Virus record (IMG/VR): IMGVR_UViG_3300020451_000053
Location: 1 to 21,945 of that record
DNA length: 21,945 nucleotides
DNA from: a virus
Reading direction: 5' to 3' (one strand)
The first letter of the stretch is position 1; every line of letters starts with the position of its first letter. This document shows positions 1-7,109 of this stretch, one piece after another. Under the pieces are notes generated by a model. That model made no database searches. It was not told where the DNA came from and worked only from the letters and a program-made list of their open reading frames with translations. The position numbers were made by a program, and so were the translations under genes.

Positions 1-546
1 TAAGGACACACTGTCAGATGCTTGAGTAGCAATCGAACCCAGACCAAGGCTGGTACGAGCAGTTGCGCCAGACTCAACAGTGAAGGCACTGCCATTGCCA
101 ACAATGAAGTTGCCATCAGAGTTGGACAATCCTGCCAAAGTGGCGGTTTGCGCGTTATAGCTTTGGACGTCGGTGTTAATAACCAAGCCCAGGGTGCTAC
201 GTACTGCAGAGGCATCAGCATCATCAAGAATGCTTCGGCCAAAGGCAGTTAGGTCGGCAACGGCATAGGTGTCGCTACCTGTTGTGTAGATCAGCTTGTT
301 AGCAGCAGTTGTCAGACCTGCGATGCTGGCCAAACCAGCGTCATAGGCTTGAATCTCAGTACCCGGACGCAGACTAAGCGTTGCTTGCACAGCAGACGCG
401 TTAGCGTCATCCAGAAGTGTGCGAGCAAAGGCTGTTAGATCAAACGTTGCATAGGTGTCTGATCCAGTCGCGTAGATGCCTTTGTTGGCAGATGTTGTCA
501 GACCTGCAATAGATGCGAGCCCTGCGTCGTAAGCCTGAATGTCAAC
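1..546 (-). repeat. 186-base tandem modules in tail fibre 3
   Basis: The phrase D/E-I/V-Q-A/S-Y-D/N-A occurs with starts at 546, 360 and 174, exactly 186 bases (62 residues) apart each time. Units 1 and 2 share AYDAGLASIAGLTT, then TGSDTYA and LTAF-R-LLDDA/ILDDA. Unit 3 keeps the spacing but has diverged (VQSYNAQTATLAGLSN) and runs off the edge. Confidence 0.85.
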
Positions 547-1773
547 ACTCGGCTCAAGATCCAGTGCCTGCTGCGCCGCAGAAACAGACGTTGCACCAGT
601 GCCACCATCACTGACGGCCAAAGTGCCGGTAATGCTGGAAGCGGCCAGATCAACAGCGATTTCGCTGCTTTCAATGACCAGACCACCATTGGCCTTCAGG
701 TCAGCACTGATTTCAACGCCACTCTTCGTAAGACCATCACCAGCAGTAATCGCACCAGCGCCAGAGAACTGAGTAAAGCTCAGTGCAGTTGTGCCAACAG
801 TGATGCTGCCATCAGTTGTCAATACAAAACCAGCATCAGCATTAACAGTGCCCTGCTCAACAAATGTGAACGCGCCAGAAGTTACTTCTGCATTAGTGTC
901 AAAGTCACTAGACCGTGCCCAAGCACCTGCTTTGCAGTCATAAATGCCGTTCTGAGAGCCTGTGCTTTGGTTCTTGACCAGCACACGCTCATCAGCAGAA
1001 ACTGCAACACCATCAATCGTCTGAGTGCCAGATAAAGTGATGTTGGCAGTCGTCGCAACTTTGCAGCTTTCCTTGACATCAAGGCCGCTAGTTAGCGCAT
1101 CAGCGTATGACTTTGTAACTGCATCTTGCGCAGACGTGGGATCAGCCAGGTTGGTAATTTTCTGGCTATTAAGATCAACCGAACCCGTAGGATTTGCCAG
1201 CGAATCAAGAGTGTTGGCCTGTACTCCAGCATCAAAATCAGAGATCTTGGTGTGAGCAAGAGACGGGATGTCTGATGCCTGCAGTGCTGCGATAGCAGTG
1301 ACAAGACCTTTGCCGTTGACTGTTACGCCAGAGGTGGTTCCCGGTGAAGAGTTGACAGTGGCAAGGGTTCCAGTGATCGACGTAGTGCCAGAACCACTAA
1401 TGTCACCAGAAACCGTGATGGTCTGGTTTGCTGTTAAAAATCCTTCTGCCTGCACATACGCGGTAGTCGCAACGCTTGTGCTGTCATTGCCACTGCTTGG
1501 TGTGGTTGCAGTGGCTGACCCGCCAAGAGCAACAGTGCCGCTAAAAGTCTTTGCGCCAGAAATGGTCTGCGTGCCGCTCAGCGTCGCGTAGGCGCCATCA
1601 CCACCAATAGCAACGATTGAACTAGCAGAGCCGCCAGAACCACCAGTGCCAATGCCGATATATAGGATGCCATTACCAGCATCACTTTCGTTGTAGGCAA
1701 GTTCCGCCTGCTCGAGACTTGCGGGGCTGCCTGCTGAGGATCCAGCACTACGTCGACGAATGCGAATAGTCAT
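1..1773 (-). CDS. Tail fibre 3, N-terminal 591 residues (runs off the left edge)
   Basis: From the ATG at 1771-1773 one frame stays open to base 1 (591 codons, last codon TTA). The start MTIRIRRRSAGSSAGSPASL, then EQAELAYNESDAGNGILYIG, is a classic phage fibre N-terminus that docks on the tail. It continues with Ser/Thr/Gly-rich shaft units and phrases such as TTAYVQAEGFLTANQTI and YDCKAGAWARSSDFDTNAEV. Near the edge a 62-residue unit repeats: IQAYDAGLASIAGLTT, a GSDTYA stretch and LLDDANASAVQATL. The same unit in altered form occurs in fibre 1. The C-terminus, with the likely receptor-binding part, is outside the window. No Shine-Dalgarno is evident before the start. Confidence 0.87.
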   Translation of the reverse strand, partial: MTIRIRRRSAGSSAGSPASLEQAELAYNESDAGNGILYIGIGTGGSGGSASSIVAIGGDGAYATLSGTQTISGAKTFSGTVALGGSATATTPSSGNDSTSVATTAYVQAEGFLTANQTITVSGDISGSGTTSITGTLATVNSSPGTTSGVTVNGKGLVTAIAALQASDIPSLAHTKISDFDAGVQANTLDSLANPTGSVDLNSQKITNLADPTSAQDAVTKSYADALTSGLDVKESCKVATTANITLSGTQTIDGVAVSADERVLVKNQSTGSQNGIYDCKAGAWARSSDFDTNAEVTSGAFTFVEQGTVNADAGFVLTTDGSITVGTTALSFTQFSGAGAITAGDGLTKSGVEISADLKANGGLVIESSEIAVDLAASSITGTLAVSDGGTGATSVSAAQQALDLEPSVDIQAYDAGLASIAGLTTSANKGIYATGSDTYATFDLTAFARTLLDDANASAVQATLSLRPGTEIQAYDAGLASIAGLTTAANKLIYTTGSDTYAVADLTAFGRSILDDADASAVRSTLGLVINTDVQSYNAQTATLAGLSNSDGNFIVGNGSAFTVESGATARTSLGLGSIATQASDSVSL

Positions 1774-1804
1774 GGCTTAAAAAGCGGGGGTGATGTTTGC
1801 GGGG

Positions 1805-2038
1805 TTAAAAATTTCCCCCGTCAGTCAGAGTTGATGTCGTGTTGACGGTGTCAGCCTTAAAACTACCTGCTGACGCAGAATAGTAAATTAGGCTCCCGTC
1901 CACTTTAGCTGTTTGATCAAGGGTGAAATCACCAGGAGGGCCTTGCGGTCCAGCTGTCGTTGCAGTGACAGTTGTCAGCTGCCCGCTGGTGCTGACAGTG
2001 ACCGTATTTTTTTGCGTGGTTACGTTTACTGAAGTCAT
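1805..2038 (-). CDS. Mini-fibre protein with collagen-like GPQGPPG box (77 residues)
   Basis: The 77-residue protein has a Thr/Val-rich start, MTSVNVTTQKNTVTVSTSGQ (1-20), then LTTVTATTAGPQGPPGDFTL, with a short collagen-like GPQGPPG run (30-36). It ends DQTAKVDGSLIYYSASAGSF and KADTVNTTSTLTDGGNF. The 'TVTVTT.GPQGPPG' phrase is common at the start of phage tail fibres, and 'YY.A.AG.FKAD.....TLTDGGNF' at the end of short fibre adaptor units. It is much shorter than a full fibre, so it may be an adaptor that caps or joins a fibre. It overlaps the preceding gene by 4 bases; 31 bases separate it from the third fibre, without an evident Shine-Dalgarno. Confidence 0.7.
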   Translation of the reverse strand: MTSVNVTTQKNTVTVSTSGQLTTVTATTAGPQGPPGDFTLDQTAKVDGSLIYYSASAGSFKADTVNTTSTLTDGGNF

Positions 2039-2373
2039 CTTGTGTACGACTGGTCAACAGAAATAATGCCTTCTAGGTAATACTCTTTGTCGCCATCTGC
2101 GTTTGTAACCAACACGTCGTAATATAAGCTGTCAGGAAAATCAGTTGTCTGCGTATCTGTCAGACTTATTGTCACCTGACCATTGCTGCGGTTGGTGTAA
2201 ACAACGCCAAAGTCAGCGTGTTTTGTTGTGCGCTCTTTGTTCCACGCCTGTGCCGCTACCGTTGAACCACTTAAATTAATCGCAGCATCGTTGCTGTCTT
2301 TAAACTGCAAAAGGACAGACCAGTCAGCTGCCCTCTGCAGTTGAAAGTTGTACGTTCCAGGGTTGACGGCCAT
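2035..2373 (-). CDS. Beta-rich structural protein before the third fibre (112 residues)
   Basis: The 112-residue protein has an immunoglobulin-like strand pattern: MAVNPGTYNFQLQRAADWSV (1-20), LLQFKDSNDAAINLSGSTVA, then AQAWNKERTT and NGQVTISLTDTQTTDFPDSL, ending YYDVLVTNADGDKEYYLEGI with a short tail. 'Y...L.R.ADW...L.FKD..G..INL.G' followed by 'YYD........G....L.G' is a pattern I recall from phage tail or baseplate-associated proteins (BppU N-terminal-like). It has the best Shine-Dalgarno in the window. The next gene overlaps it by 4 bases (ATGA). A fibre-adaptor role is inferred from its place before two fibre-type genes. Confidence 0.72.
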   Translation of the reverse strand: MAVNPGTYNFQLQRAADWSVLLQFKDSNDAAINLSGSTVAAQAWNKERTTKHADFGVVYTNRSNGQVTISLTDTQTTDFPDSLYYDVLVTNADGDKEYYLEGIISVDQSYTR

Positions 2374-2379
2374 GGCTTA

Positions 2380-2385
2380 CCTCCT
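2380..2385 (-). promoter_or_regulatory. Strong ribosome binding site (AGGAGG)
   Basis: The coding strand reads GAGGAGGTAAGCC before ATG, with AGGAGG six bases upstream of the start at 2371-2373. It is the strongest Shine-Dalgarno in the window; most other genes here depend on overlaps or weak sites. It suggests high or independent translation of the 112-residue protein. Confidence 0.75.
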
Positions 2386-2415
2386 CAACCCACTATAACG
2401 ACACCAGCTTACCGC

Positions 2416-2541
2416 CTATCTCTTGCCTTGGCCTTTGTATTTTTTGCGGCCGTGCGAAGCTTTCGAGTGCTGGCCATTGCCTTGACGAGTTTTTTTGGGC
2501 TTGCTTACGACAAAAATGTCACCGTTGAGCGACTTGGCCAT
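2416..2541 (-). CDS. Small basic protein with KPKKTRQG box (41 residues)
   Basis: This short gene encodes MAKSLNGDIFVVSKPKKTRQ (1-20), then GNGQHSKASHGRKKYKGQGK and a final Arg. The protein is strongly basic with almost no hydrophobic core beyond residues 9-12, so it is likely to bind nucleic acid or an acidic partner, or to be disordered. Similar proteins with SLNGD...KPKKTRQG and a GQGK end occur, as I recall, in several marine cyanophages, where they remain uncharacterised. The ATG at 2539-2541 overlaps the previous TGA by one base, and the stop is TAG at 2416-2418, leaving 42 bases to the next gene. I consider it real despite its size because both motif and coupling agree. Confidence 0.75.
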   Translation of the reverse strand: MAKSLNGDIFVVSKPKKTRQGNGQHSKASHGRKKYKGQGKR

Positions 2542-2732
2542 CAGTAGCCGTCAGTGGACTGCAGGTTTTGGTACTTACGTGCCAAGTCTGTAAACAGACC
2601 ATGCTGTGGATGACTGATCTGATCACGGCCATCCAGAAGAAACAACTCTTCCAGCCAAGCTTGGCGGTTAGACATCGCTTGGATGTCCTCCGCGCCAGGC
2701 TTAGAAGAAATCATCGGATCAGGACGTTGCAT
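2541..2732 (-). CDS. Conserved small protein with a WLEELFLLDGRD motif (63 residues)
   Basis: The 63-residue protein opens with a polar stretch, MQRPDPMISSKPGAEDIQAM, then has SNRQAWLEELFLLDGRDQIS (21-40) and HPQHGLFTDLARKYQNLQ, ending STDGY. The 'R..WL..L..LDGR...HP.HG.YT.L' pattern recurs in my memory of cyanophage small proteins. It overlaps both neighbours by one base (TGATG at each end), strong evidence that it is translated. An internal Met20 could be an alternative start. Function is not recognised. Confidence 0.68.
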   Translation of the reverse strand: MQRPDPMISSKPGAEDIQAMSNRQAWLEELFLLDGRDQISHPQHGLFTDLARKYQNLQSTDGY

Positions 2733-3040
2733 CAGCTCCAGGGTTTGCCTTGGCCTTTGGTTGGAGTGCGCTGCTCATCCAGTTGTGCTTGGAGCGCAGC
2801 TTGGATCTCAGTAACCTTTGCGTCACCGCCAAGAGCGGTTTTGACCCATTCGATGACTTGTAATTCGGTTAGGTCGGCATACGGAATGAGAGTCTCTGGA
2901 CGCTCTAGACCGACAGACCCGTACGCTCCGGCAGAGTAGGAATCGTCTTTTGCGTTCACAATGTAGTGAGCGGTGGAGACGTAACCATCGGAAAGCTCCC
3001 GATCAAGCGTGTTAACGGCCCAGGTGAAGGTGGTGGCCAT
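2732..3040 (-). CDS. Conserved small protein, unknown (102 residues, ATG start)
   Basis: The protein begins MATTFTWAVNTLDRELSDGY and continues VSTAHYIVNAKDDSYSAGAY and GSVGLERPETLIPYADLTEL, then a helix QVIEWVKTALGG; it ends in a Gln-rich tail with TPTKGQGKPWS. 'TFTW.V..L.RE..DGYV.TAHY.V.A' is a pattern I recall from a family widespread in marine phages (a DUF, number not certain). The upstream TTG at 3044-3046 would add two residues (M-I) and overlap the previous stop, but the ATG at 3038-3040 is preferred because it needs no rare start. The stop overlaps the next ATG by one base. Function unknown; a structural or assembly role is possible. Confidence 0.72.
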   Translation of the reverse strand: MATTFTWAVNTLDRELSDGYVSTAHYIVNAKDDSYSAGAYGSVGLERPETLIPYADLTELQVIEWVKTALGGDAKVTEIQAALQAQLDEQRTPTKGQGKPWS

Positions 3041-3042
3041 GA

Positions 3043-3270
3043 TCAAGCTTTACCTGCTGTGATGGCAGCGTTGAGAGGAGCAAGGTCTTCAGTCGTCCAA
3101 TAGGTTTTAGCAACCATTAGCTCAAGGTGCTCAACATTACGGGCAACAGAAGCAGTCTGTTCATCATCACGGCTGCCAAGAGCCATAAGGTCATTGATCA
3201 GCGTAACGGAATCCAAAGATGCAGAATAGTGCTGTGCAATTTCTGCGGCTGTCGGTGTTTCTTCGATCAT
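3043..3270 (-). CDS. Conserved small protein, unknown (75 residues)
   Basis: The 75-residue protein is predicted mostly helical: MIEETPTAAEIAQHYSASLD (1-20), VTLINDLMALGSRDDEQTAS, then VARNVEHLELMVAKTYWTTE (42-61) and an Ala/Asn-rich end. The RNVEHLEL..AKTYWTTEDL phrase is one I recall from cyanophage tail-fibre clusters, with unknown function. It is the first gene after the hairpin. The next likely start (ATG at 3038-3040) lies two bases past its stop. A virion or fibre-assembly role is suggested only by location. No membrane segment or signal peptide is seen. Confidence 0.7.
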   Translation of the reverse strand: MIEETPTAAEIAQHYSASLDSVTLINDLMALGSRDDEQTASVARNVEHLELMVAKTYWTTEDLAPLNAAITAGKA

Positions 3271-3308
3271 TACCGAGTAGTGGCGGACAACAAAAGTGTA
3301 CTAGAAAT

Positions 3309-3328
3309 GCCCTGTGTTGCCACAGGGC
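3309..3328 (-). terminator. Perfect hairpin after tail fibre 2, possible terminator
   Basis: On the transcribed strand the 20 bases read GCCCTGTG GCAA CACAGGGC: a perfect 8-bp stem closed by a GNRA-type GCAA tetraloop. It lies in the 71-base gap after the stop of the 1239-residue fibre gene and before the 75-residue gene. The bases after it are ATTTCTAG, a weak U tract, so it may be a leaky terminator or an mRNA stabiliser that lets downstream genes be expressed at a lower level. No clear promoter was seen in the gap. Confidence 0.5.
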
Positions 3329-3341
3329 GGTTTGCCGATAA

Positions 3342-6300
3342 TTAACCGGCCTCTAAGGCTACGATTCGCGCTTCAAGAGCTGTGTTTTTAGCAGAAAGCT
3401 CTTTGACTGCATTGACTAAATGCCAGACAATTTCGTCTGAACCTGTTACAGCCAAGATTCCGCTGTCACGAGTTGTTACCCAGCTTGAACGAACGTCCTT
3501 AAGCTCTTGGGCTATGACACCAAGCTGTGTACCTGTTTTAGACACTGCATCCGTAGATTGAACTTCACCATCAGTTTCAATTTCTTCTGCAGTCTTATAC
3601 TCAAAGTTCTTGACGGCAATTTGATTGATTATCGAAAGACCTTCGTTATTGTCAACAATGTTTTTCTTGATCCGACGGTCTGATGTGGTAGACCAAGCAG
3701 TAGTGTTTGCACTGTTGTAAGCGCCATTACTACCACCTGCAAAAAATGTGTGGGCACCCTTGCCAGTTATGTTATAGCCAAATACATATTCTCCACCGAC
3801 ACCAGCTGACGATGCTTGAGCATAAGCTCCAACATATACATTACTGCTGCCTGTAGTTAAAATCGTGCCACTTTGGAAGCCAAGACCTGTGTTTGTTATA
3901 CCTGAGGTGACATTTTTTAAAGACTCAGATCCGCTGGCTACGTTATAGTATCCAGTAGTACAGTTAGTAAGTGATATGTATCCAACGGCTGCATTGCTAC
4001 CTACAGTAGTGATGTTCGTGAGAGCTTGATAACCGACAGCTGTGTTATTAGCAGCAGTTGTTCCGTCAAGAAGAGCTTGATAACCGACAGCTACGTTGTA
4101 GGAGCCAGTTGTGTTAGAATAAAGACTACCAGTACCAAAAGCTGAATTATAAATACCAGTAGTAGTTGTCTCCATGGAACTAGAACCACAAGCCGTGTTG
4201 TTATGGCCAGTGATGTTGAAGCGGAGAGTATTCATGCCACAAGCTGTATTATAACTTCCACTAGTAGTAGCACGAAGAGAATTTACACCAAACGCAGCGT
4301 TTTGAGTGCCAGTAGTTGAAGACTTTAGTGAATCACCACCCATCGCAGTATTGAAAGAGCCAGTAGTAAGGCTTTCAGCGCAATGTGCGCCCACTCCGGT
4401 ATTAAAGGCGCCTGTTGTTAAATTGACTAGATTTCTATATCCAACAGCTGTATTTTCACTAGCTGTAGTATTATGATGAAGAGCAAAAGTTCCGACAGCA
4501 GTGTTTTCAGATCCAGTGCTACTGTTAAACAGACTTTGATAGCCTGTAGCTACGTTGTAGTTCCCAGTAGTGTTGGTCCTAAGAGAATTATATCCGGTGG
4601 CTGTGTTATTACTACCAGTAGTGTTGGCAAGTAGAGAACCTCCACCAATACTTACATTGTACTGACCAGTTGTGCTAACCCGGAGAGAATAGGCTCCTAC
4701 AGCAGTGTTTTCAGCACCAGTAGTGTTAGCATTGAGCGCTTGAAATCCGCAAGCTGTGTTGTTAACAGCAGTTGTGTTGCTATATAGTGCTGCATCACCA
4801 ACAGCAACGTTATTACTTGCAGTAGTGTTTAGGTAAAGGGCAGTTTTACCCACGGCTACGTTAGTAGATCCGGTAGAATTTGTGTTAAGTGCTAGCGATC
4901 CAATGGCTACATTGGAGTTGCCTGTAGTGTTGCTACGGAGAGTTTGATTGCCAATAGCAATGCCGTGACTTCCAGTGGTATTGTTAAATGCAGCCTCATA
5001 ACCTACTGCAGTATTATTACTACCTGTAGTGCTATAGAGAAGAGCGCGTGAACCTAAGGCTGTGCTCGCAGAAGCAGTCGTGTTTTCTTGCAGGGCTTGT
5101 GTGCCACAAGCTGTATTATGAGTACCAGTAGTGTTTGATTGCAGGGCGCTGCTGCCTAATGCTGTATTAGTAGAAACTGAACCAGCGCCACGGCCAACAG
5201 TGACGCTGTTAATTGTTGCGTCTGCAGTAAACGTAGCGCCACCCGAACTACTAATACGCATCCGCTGGCTGCCATTGACGTAAAACGACATTGGCGTAGA
5301 CGCGCCAACAGCAGATAACTGAAGATCAGCATTCGCTGCAGAAATTTGCCCTGTTAGTGTTCCGTTATAGTACCAGTTTGCATTTGCATTACTTGTAGTT
5401 CCGGTATCAAGTTTTAAGACAGGGTTTACATTTTTGACAATATGCAAGCCCGCGCTAGGGCTAGTGGTGCCGATCCCAACATTTCCGTCCCTGGTCATAC
5501 TCATGACATCGGACTTAGTTCCAAAATTGTTGCGCTGAAAAGTAAGTGAATCGTTATTTCCGCCTACATAAATAGCGTAACCTCTCCTTTCGCCACCGCG
5601 TTCTAGGTAAATACCTGTTGCAGCGGTTGTGCTGGTCTGTTTAAGGTTAATTGCTGCTGCATCTGTTGCACCAGAAGCTAAATCAGCACCAACGTGAATA
5701 AGTCCGCGAGGATTTGAATTATTGATACCAACATTTCCAGCGCTGTCGATTGCCATCCGCTGGGAACCATTGTTTTCAAAAGCAATGTTGCCCGCTTCAG
5801 AGTTTGAAATATACAAAGTGTTGCCACCTTGTTGAATTACTGCACCATTAGCGCCTGTTCCTGTGGTCGTATTGGTAAGCCTAAGTTCGGCTGTTGTGTT
5901 ACTACCGTGAATATGCAGATTTGTGCCAGCGTTGCTGTGAGGACTTGCGGTTCCAATCCCTACATTGCCATTACTTAAAAATGCAGCTGCAGTGCTTCCA
6001 TTAGGCTGAAGGTAAATATTAGCGTCAGCATAAATATTACTGCTGCCGCTAGAACCTGTTATACGAATTTGAGCCGAACCAGATGTGTCAGAAACGTGTA
6101 ATTTCTTTGCTGGACTTGATGTGCCCACCCCGACATTGCCAGCGCTGCTGATTACCATCCGCTCCGTTGGTGCAGTGTCGGCATTAGTATCACGTGTGCC
6201 AAAAATTAAATCTCCTTTTCCAAAGTTTGAGGCGTCTGTATATTCAAAAGCTATTGTGGCAACAGCGTTTGTCGCGCTTTGATTTACAGCAAAGTTTAGA

Positions 6301-7061
6301 TTTGTTTTTTGATTGGACGCGGGGCCTGCACCTCCCGCAATATTTACTGCCGCAGCGCCTGCATTCCCAAAACTTGTTGTAGCTGCAGAGCTAACCCACA
6401 GGTAGCCCGTAGTTGCTGTCAAGCCTCCTAGCGCTACTTTGCCAGCATTGTCGATAAGAATTTTTTGACTTCCGCCAAGTGAAGCCGCAAGCTTGTCTGC
6501 TCCGGGTGAAAATATTCCTGTATTAGAGTCACCATCAAAGCTAAGATCTGGAGCGCTTGCACTCGCTGCATTATCAAGCAGCAATGCACCAGTCATGGTG
6601 TCGCCAGTGACGTTCACGAACTCACCAGCTTGACTGCGCCATGCGGAGCCGTCGTAAATCTTCAGGTCATATCCACTGGTGGTATCAAGCCACTGTTCGC
6701 CTTTTTCATTGCCCTGCTGACCAGAAACAGTACCTGTGCCAGTGCCTGCACCACTGGCGGTAAAGACAACACCAACAGTGTTCGCACTTGCGCCAACTGC
6801 TGTGAAGTCAGTATTGCCAAGCGTCAAGATCTGATAAACCGTACCGCTTACCAGCGCGTCTGCAGCAGTCGTAGCCGGTGACGAGTTCGGCGCTGCAGTC
6901 CCAATATGCACTGGTCCGACTTTGACCAAGTCACCGTTGCTGTCCTTAAAGAACAGGCCCGGCGATGCTTGATTGGTGTTGACGGCAATCTGACCTGCGC
7001 TAAGCACGTTAGGGATTGGCCGCTTATGCGCTGAGCTGCTGCGAAGATTTTGGATTGCCAT
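3342..7061 (-). CDS. Tail fibre 2 with 17-residue repeats and S74 intramolecular chaperone
   Basis: This 1239-residue protein opens with an Mtd-like N-terminal box, KRPIPNVLSAGQIAVNTNQA (14-33), then SPGLFFKDSNGDLVKVGPVH. A fibre shaft follows with GNVGIGTSSP-type turns (about 300-550). Residues 632-1090 hold twenty-seven 17-residue repeats of the form N-T-A-V-G-Y-x-A-L-x-x-N-T-T-G-x-x. The C-terminal 115 residues are an S74 peptidase/endosialidase-type chaperone: TTSDRRIKKNI (from 1125) with the expected cleavage Ser1127, GVIAQELKDV, and a final coiled coil, LSAKNTALEARIVALEA. This domain assembles the trimer and then cuts itself off. The ATG is preceded by AAGG. Receptor binding is likely in the repeat region or at the junction; enzyme activity is not visible. 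Confidence 0.92.
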   Translation of the reverse strand: MAIQNLRSSSAHKRPIPNVLSAGQIAVNTNQASPGLFFKDSNGDLVKVGPVHIGTAAPNSSPATTAADALVSGTVYQILTLGNTDFTAVGASANTVGVVFTASGAGTGTGTVSGQQGNEKGEQWLDTTSGYDLKIYDGSAWRSQAGEFVNVTGDTMTGALLLDNAASASAPDLSFDGDSNTGIFSPGADKLAASLGGSQKILIDNAGKVALGGLTATTGYLWVSSAATTSFGNAGAAAVNIAGGAGPASNQKTNLNFAVNQSATNAVATIAFEYTDASNFGKGDLIFGTRDTNADTAPTERMVISSAGNVGVGTSSPAKKLHVSDTSGSAQIRITGSSGSSNIYADANIYLQPNGSTAAAFLSNGNVGIGTASPHSNAGTNLHIHGSNTTAELRLTNTTTGTGANGAVIQQGGNTLYISNSEAGNIAFENNGSQRMAIDSAGNVGINNSNPRGLIHVGADLASGATDAAAINLKQTSTTAATGIYLERGGERRGYAIYVGGNNDSLTFQRNNFGTKSDVMSMTRDGNVGIGTTSPSAGLHIVKNVNPVLKLDTGTTSNANANWYYNGTLTGQISAANADLQLSAVGASTPMSFYVNGSQRMRISSSGGATFTADATINSVTVGRGAGSVSTNTALGSSALQSNTTGTHNTACGTQALQENTTASASTALGSRALLYSTTGSNNTAVGYEAAFNNTTGSHGIAIGNQTLRSNTTGNSNVAIGSLALNTNSTGSTNVAVGKTALYLNTTASNNVAVGDAALYSNTTAVNNTACGFQALNANTTGAENTAVGAYSLRVSTTGQYNVSIGGGSLLANTTGSNNTATGYNSLRTNTTGNYNVATGYQSLFNSSTGSENTAVGTFALHHNTTASENTAVGYRNLVNLTTGAFNTGVGAHCAESLTTGSFNTAMGGDSLKSSTTGTQNAAFGVNSLRATTSGSYNTACGMNTLRFNITGHNNTACGSSSMETTTTGIYNSAFGTGSLYSNTTGSYNVAVGYQALLDGTTAANNTAVGYQALTNITTVGSNAAVGYISLTNCTTGYYNVASGSESLKNVTSGITNTGLGFQSGTILTTGSSNVYVGAYAQASSAGVGGEYVFGYNITGKGAHTFFAGGSNGAYNSANTTAWSTTSDRRIKKNIVDNNEGLSIINQIAVKNFEYKTAEEIETDGEVQSTDAVSKTGTQLGVIAQELKDVRSSWVTTRDSGILAVTGSDEIVWHLVNAVKELSAKNTALEARIVALEAG
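3345..3689 (-). other. S74 intramolecular chaperone domain of tail fibre 2
   Basis: This stretch encodes the C-terminal domain (residues 1125-1239) of the fibre. The motif TTSDRRIKKNI marks the autoprocessing site; Ser1127 is encoded at 3681-3683 and Asp1128 follows. The family uses a Ser-Lys pair to cut itself off after folding the trimer. The closing helix (heptad pattern L-x-x-K-N-x-x-L) resembles the coiled coil seen at the C-terminus of known members. Confidence 0.88.
3792..5168 (-). repeat. Twenty-seven tandem 51-base (17-residue) repeats inside tail fibre 2
   Basis: The coding sequence repeats with a strict 51-base period, and every unit I counted is 17 residues. The consensus is N-T/V-A-V/C-G at positions 1-5, variable 6-12 with Leu at 9, T-T-G at 13-15 and two variable residues. 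The last unit or two (residues about 1057-1090) are degenerate. Each unit probably forms one coil of a left-handed beta roll, similar in principle to the shorter NxxxxG coils of YadA-type heads. The DNA copies have diverged at synonymous and variable sites, so the array is old rather than a recent expansion. Confidence 0.9.
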
Positions 7062-7109
7062 CCTTAGCGCCCTTTAACAGGCCGGAATTACTCCGCCATC
7101 TTACGAAAC

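Noticed and set aside
1268-1591. 107-residue open frame on the plus strand
   Set aside because: It lies wholly opposite the third fibre, whose Ala/Thr/Val/Ser-rich codons read back as open frames rich in Val, Pro and Leu. No motif, and no plus-strand gene elsewhere.
2568-2939. 123-residue open frame on the plus strand
   Set aside because: Opposite two well-supported small genes that overlap by one base. The translation shows no recognisable pattern.
3041-3046. TTG start for the 102-residue gene, overlapping the previous stop
   Set aside because: An ATG lies two codons further in and fits the family's usual MATTFTW start.
3271-3341. Promoter in the gap after fibre 2
   Set aside because: No convincing -10/-35 pair could be read on the minus strand; only the hairpin is clear.
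3792-5168. CRISPR array suggested by the regular spacing
   Set aside because: The 51-base period encodes in-frame 17-residue units with changing bases throughout, with no constant repeat and unique spacer pattern.
3342-7061. Diversity-generating retroelement target, given the Mtd-like N-terminus of fibre 2
   Set aside because: No reverse transcriptase, template repeat or adenine-directed variable repeat was seen, and the fibre ends in an S74 chaperone rather than a C-type lectin domain.
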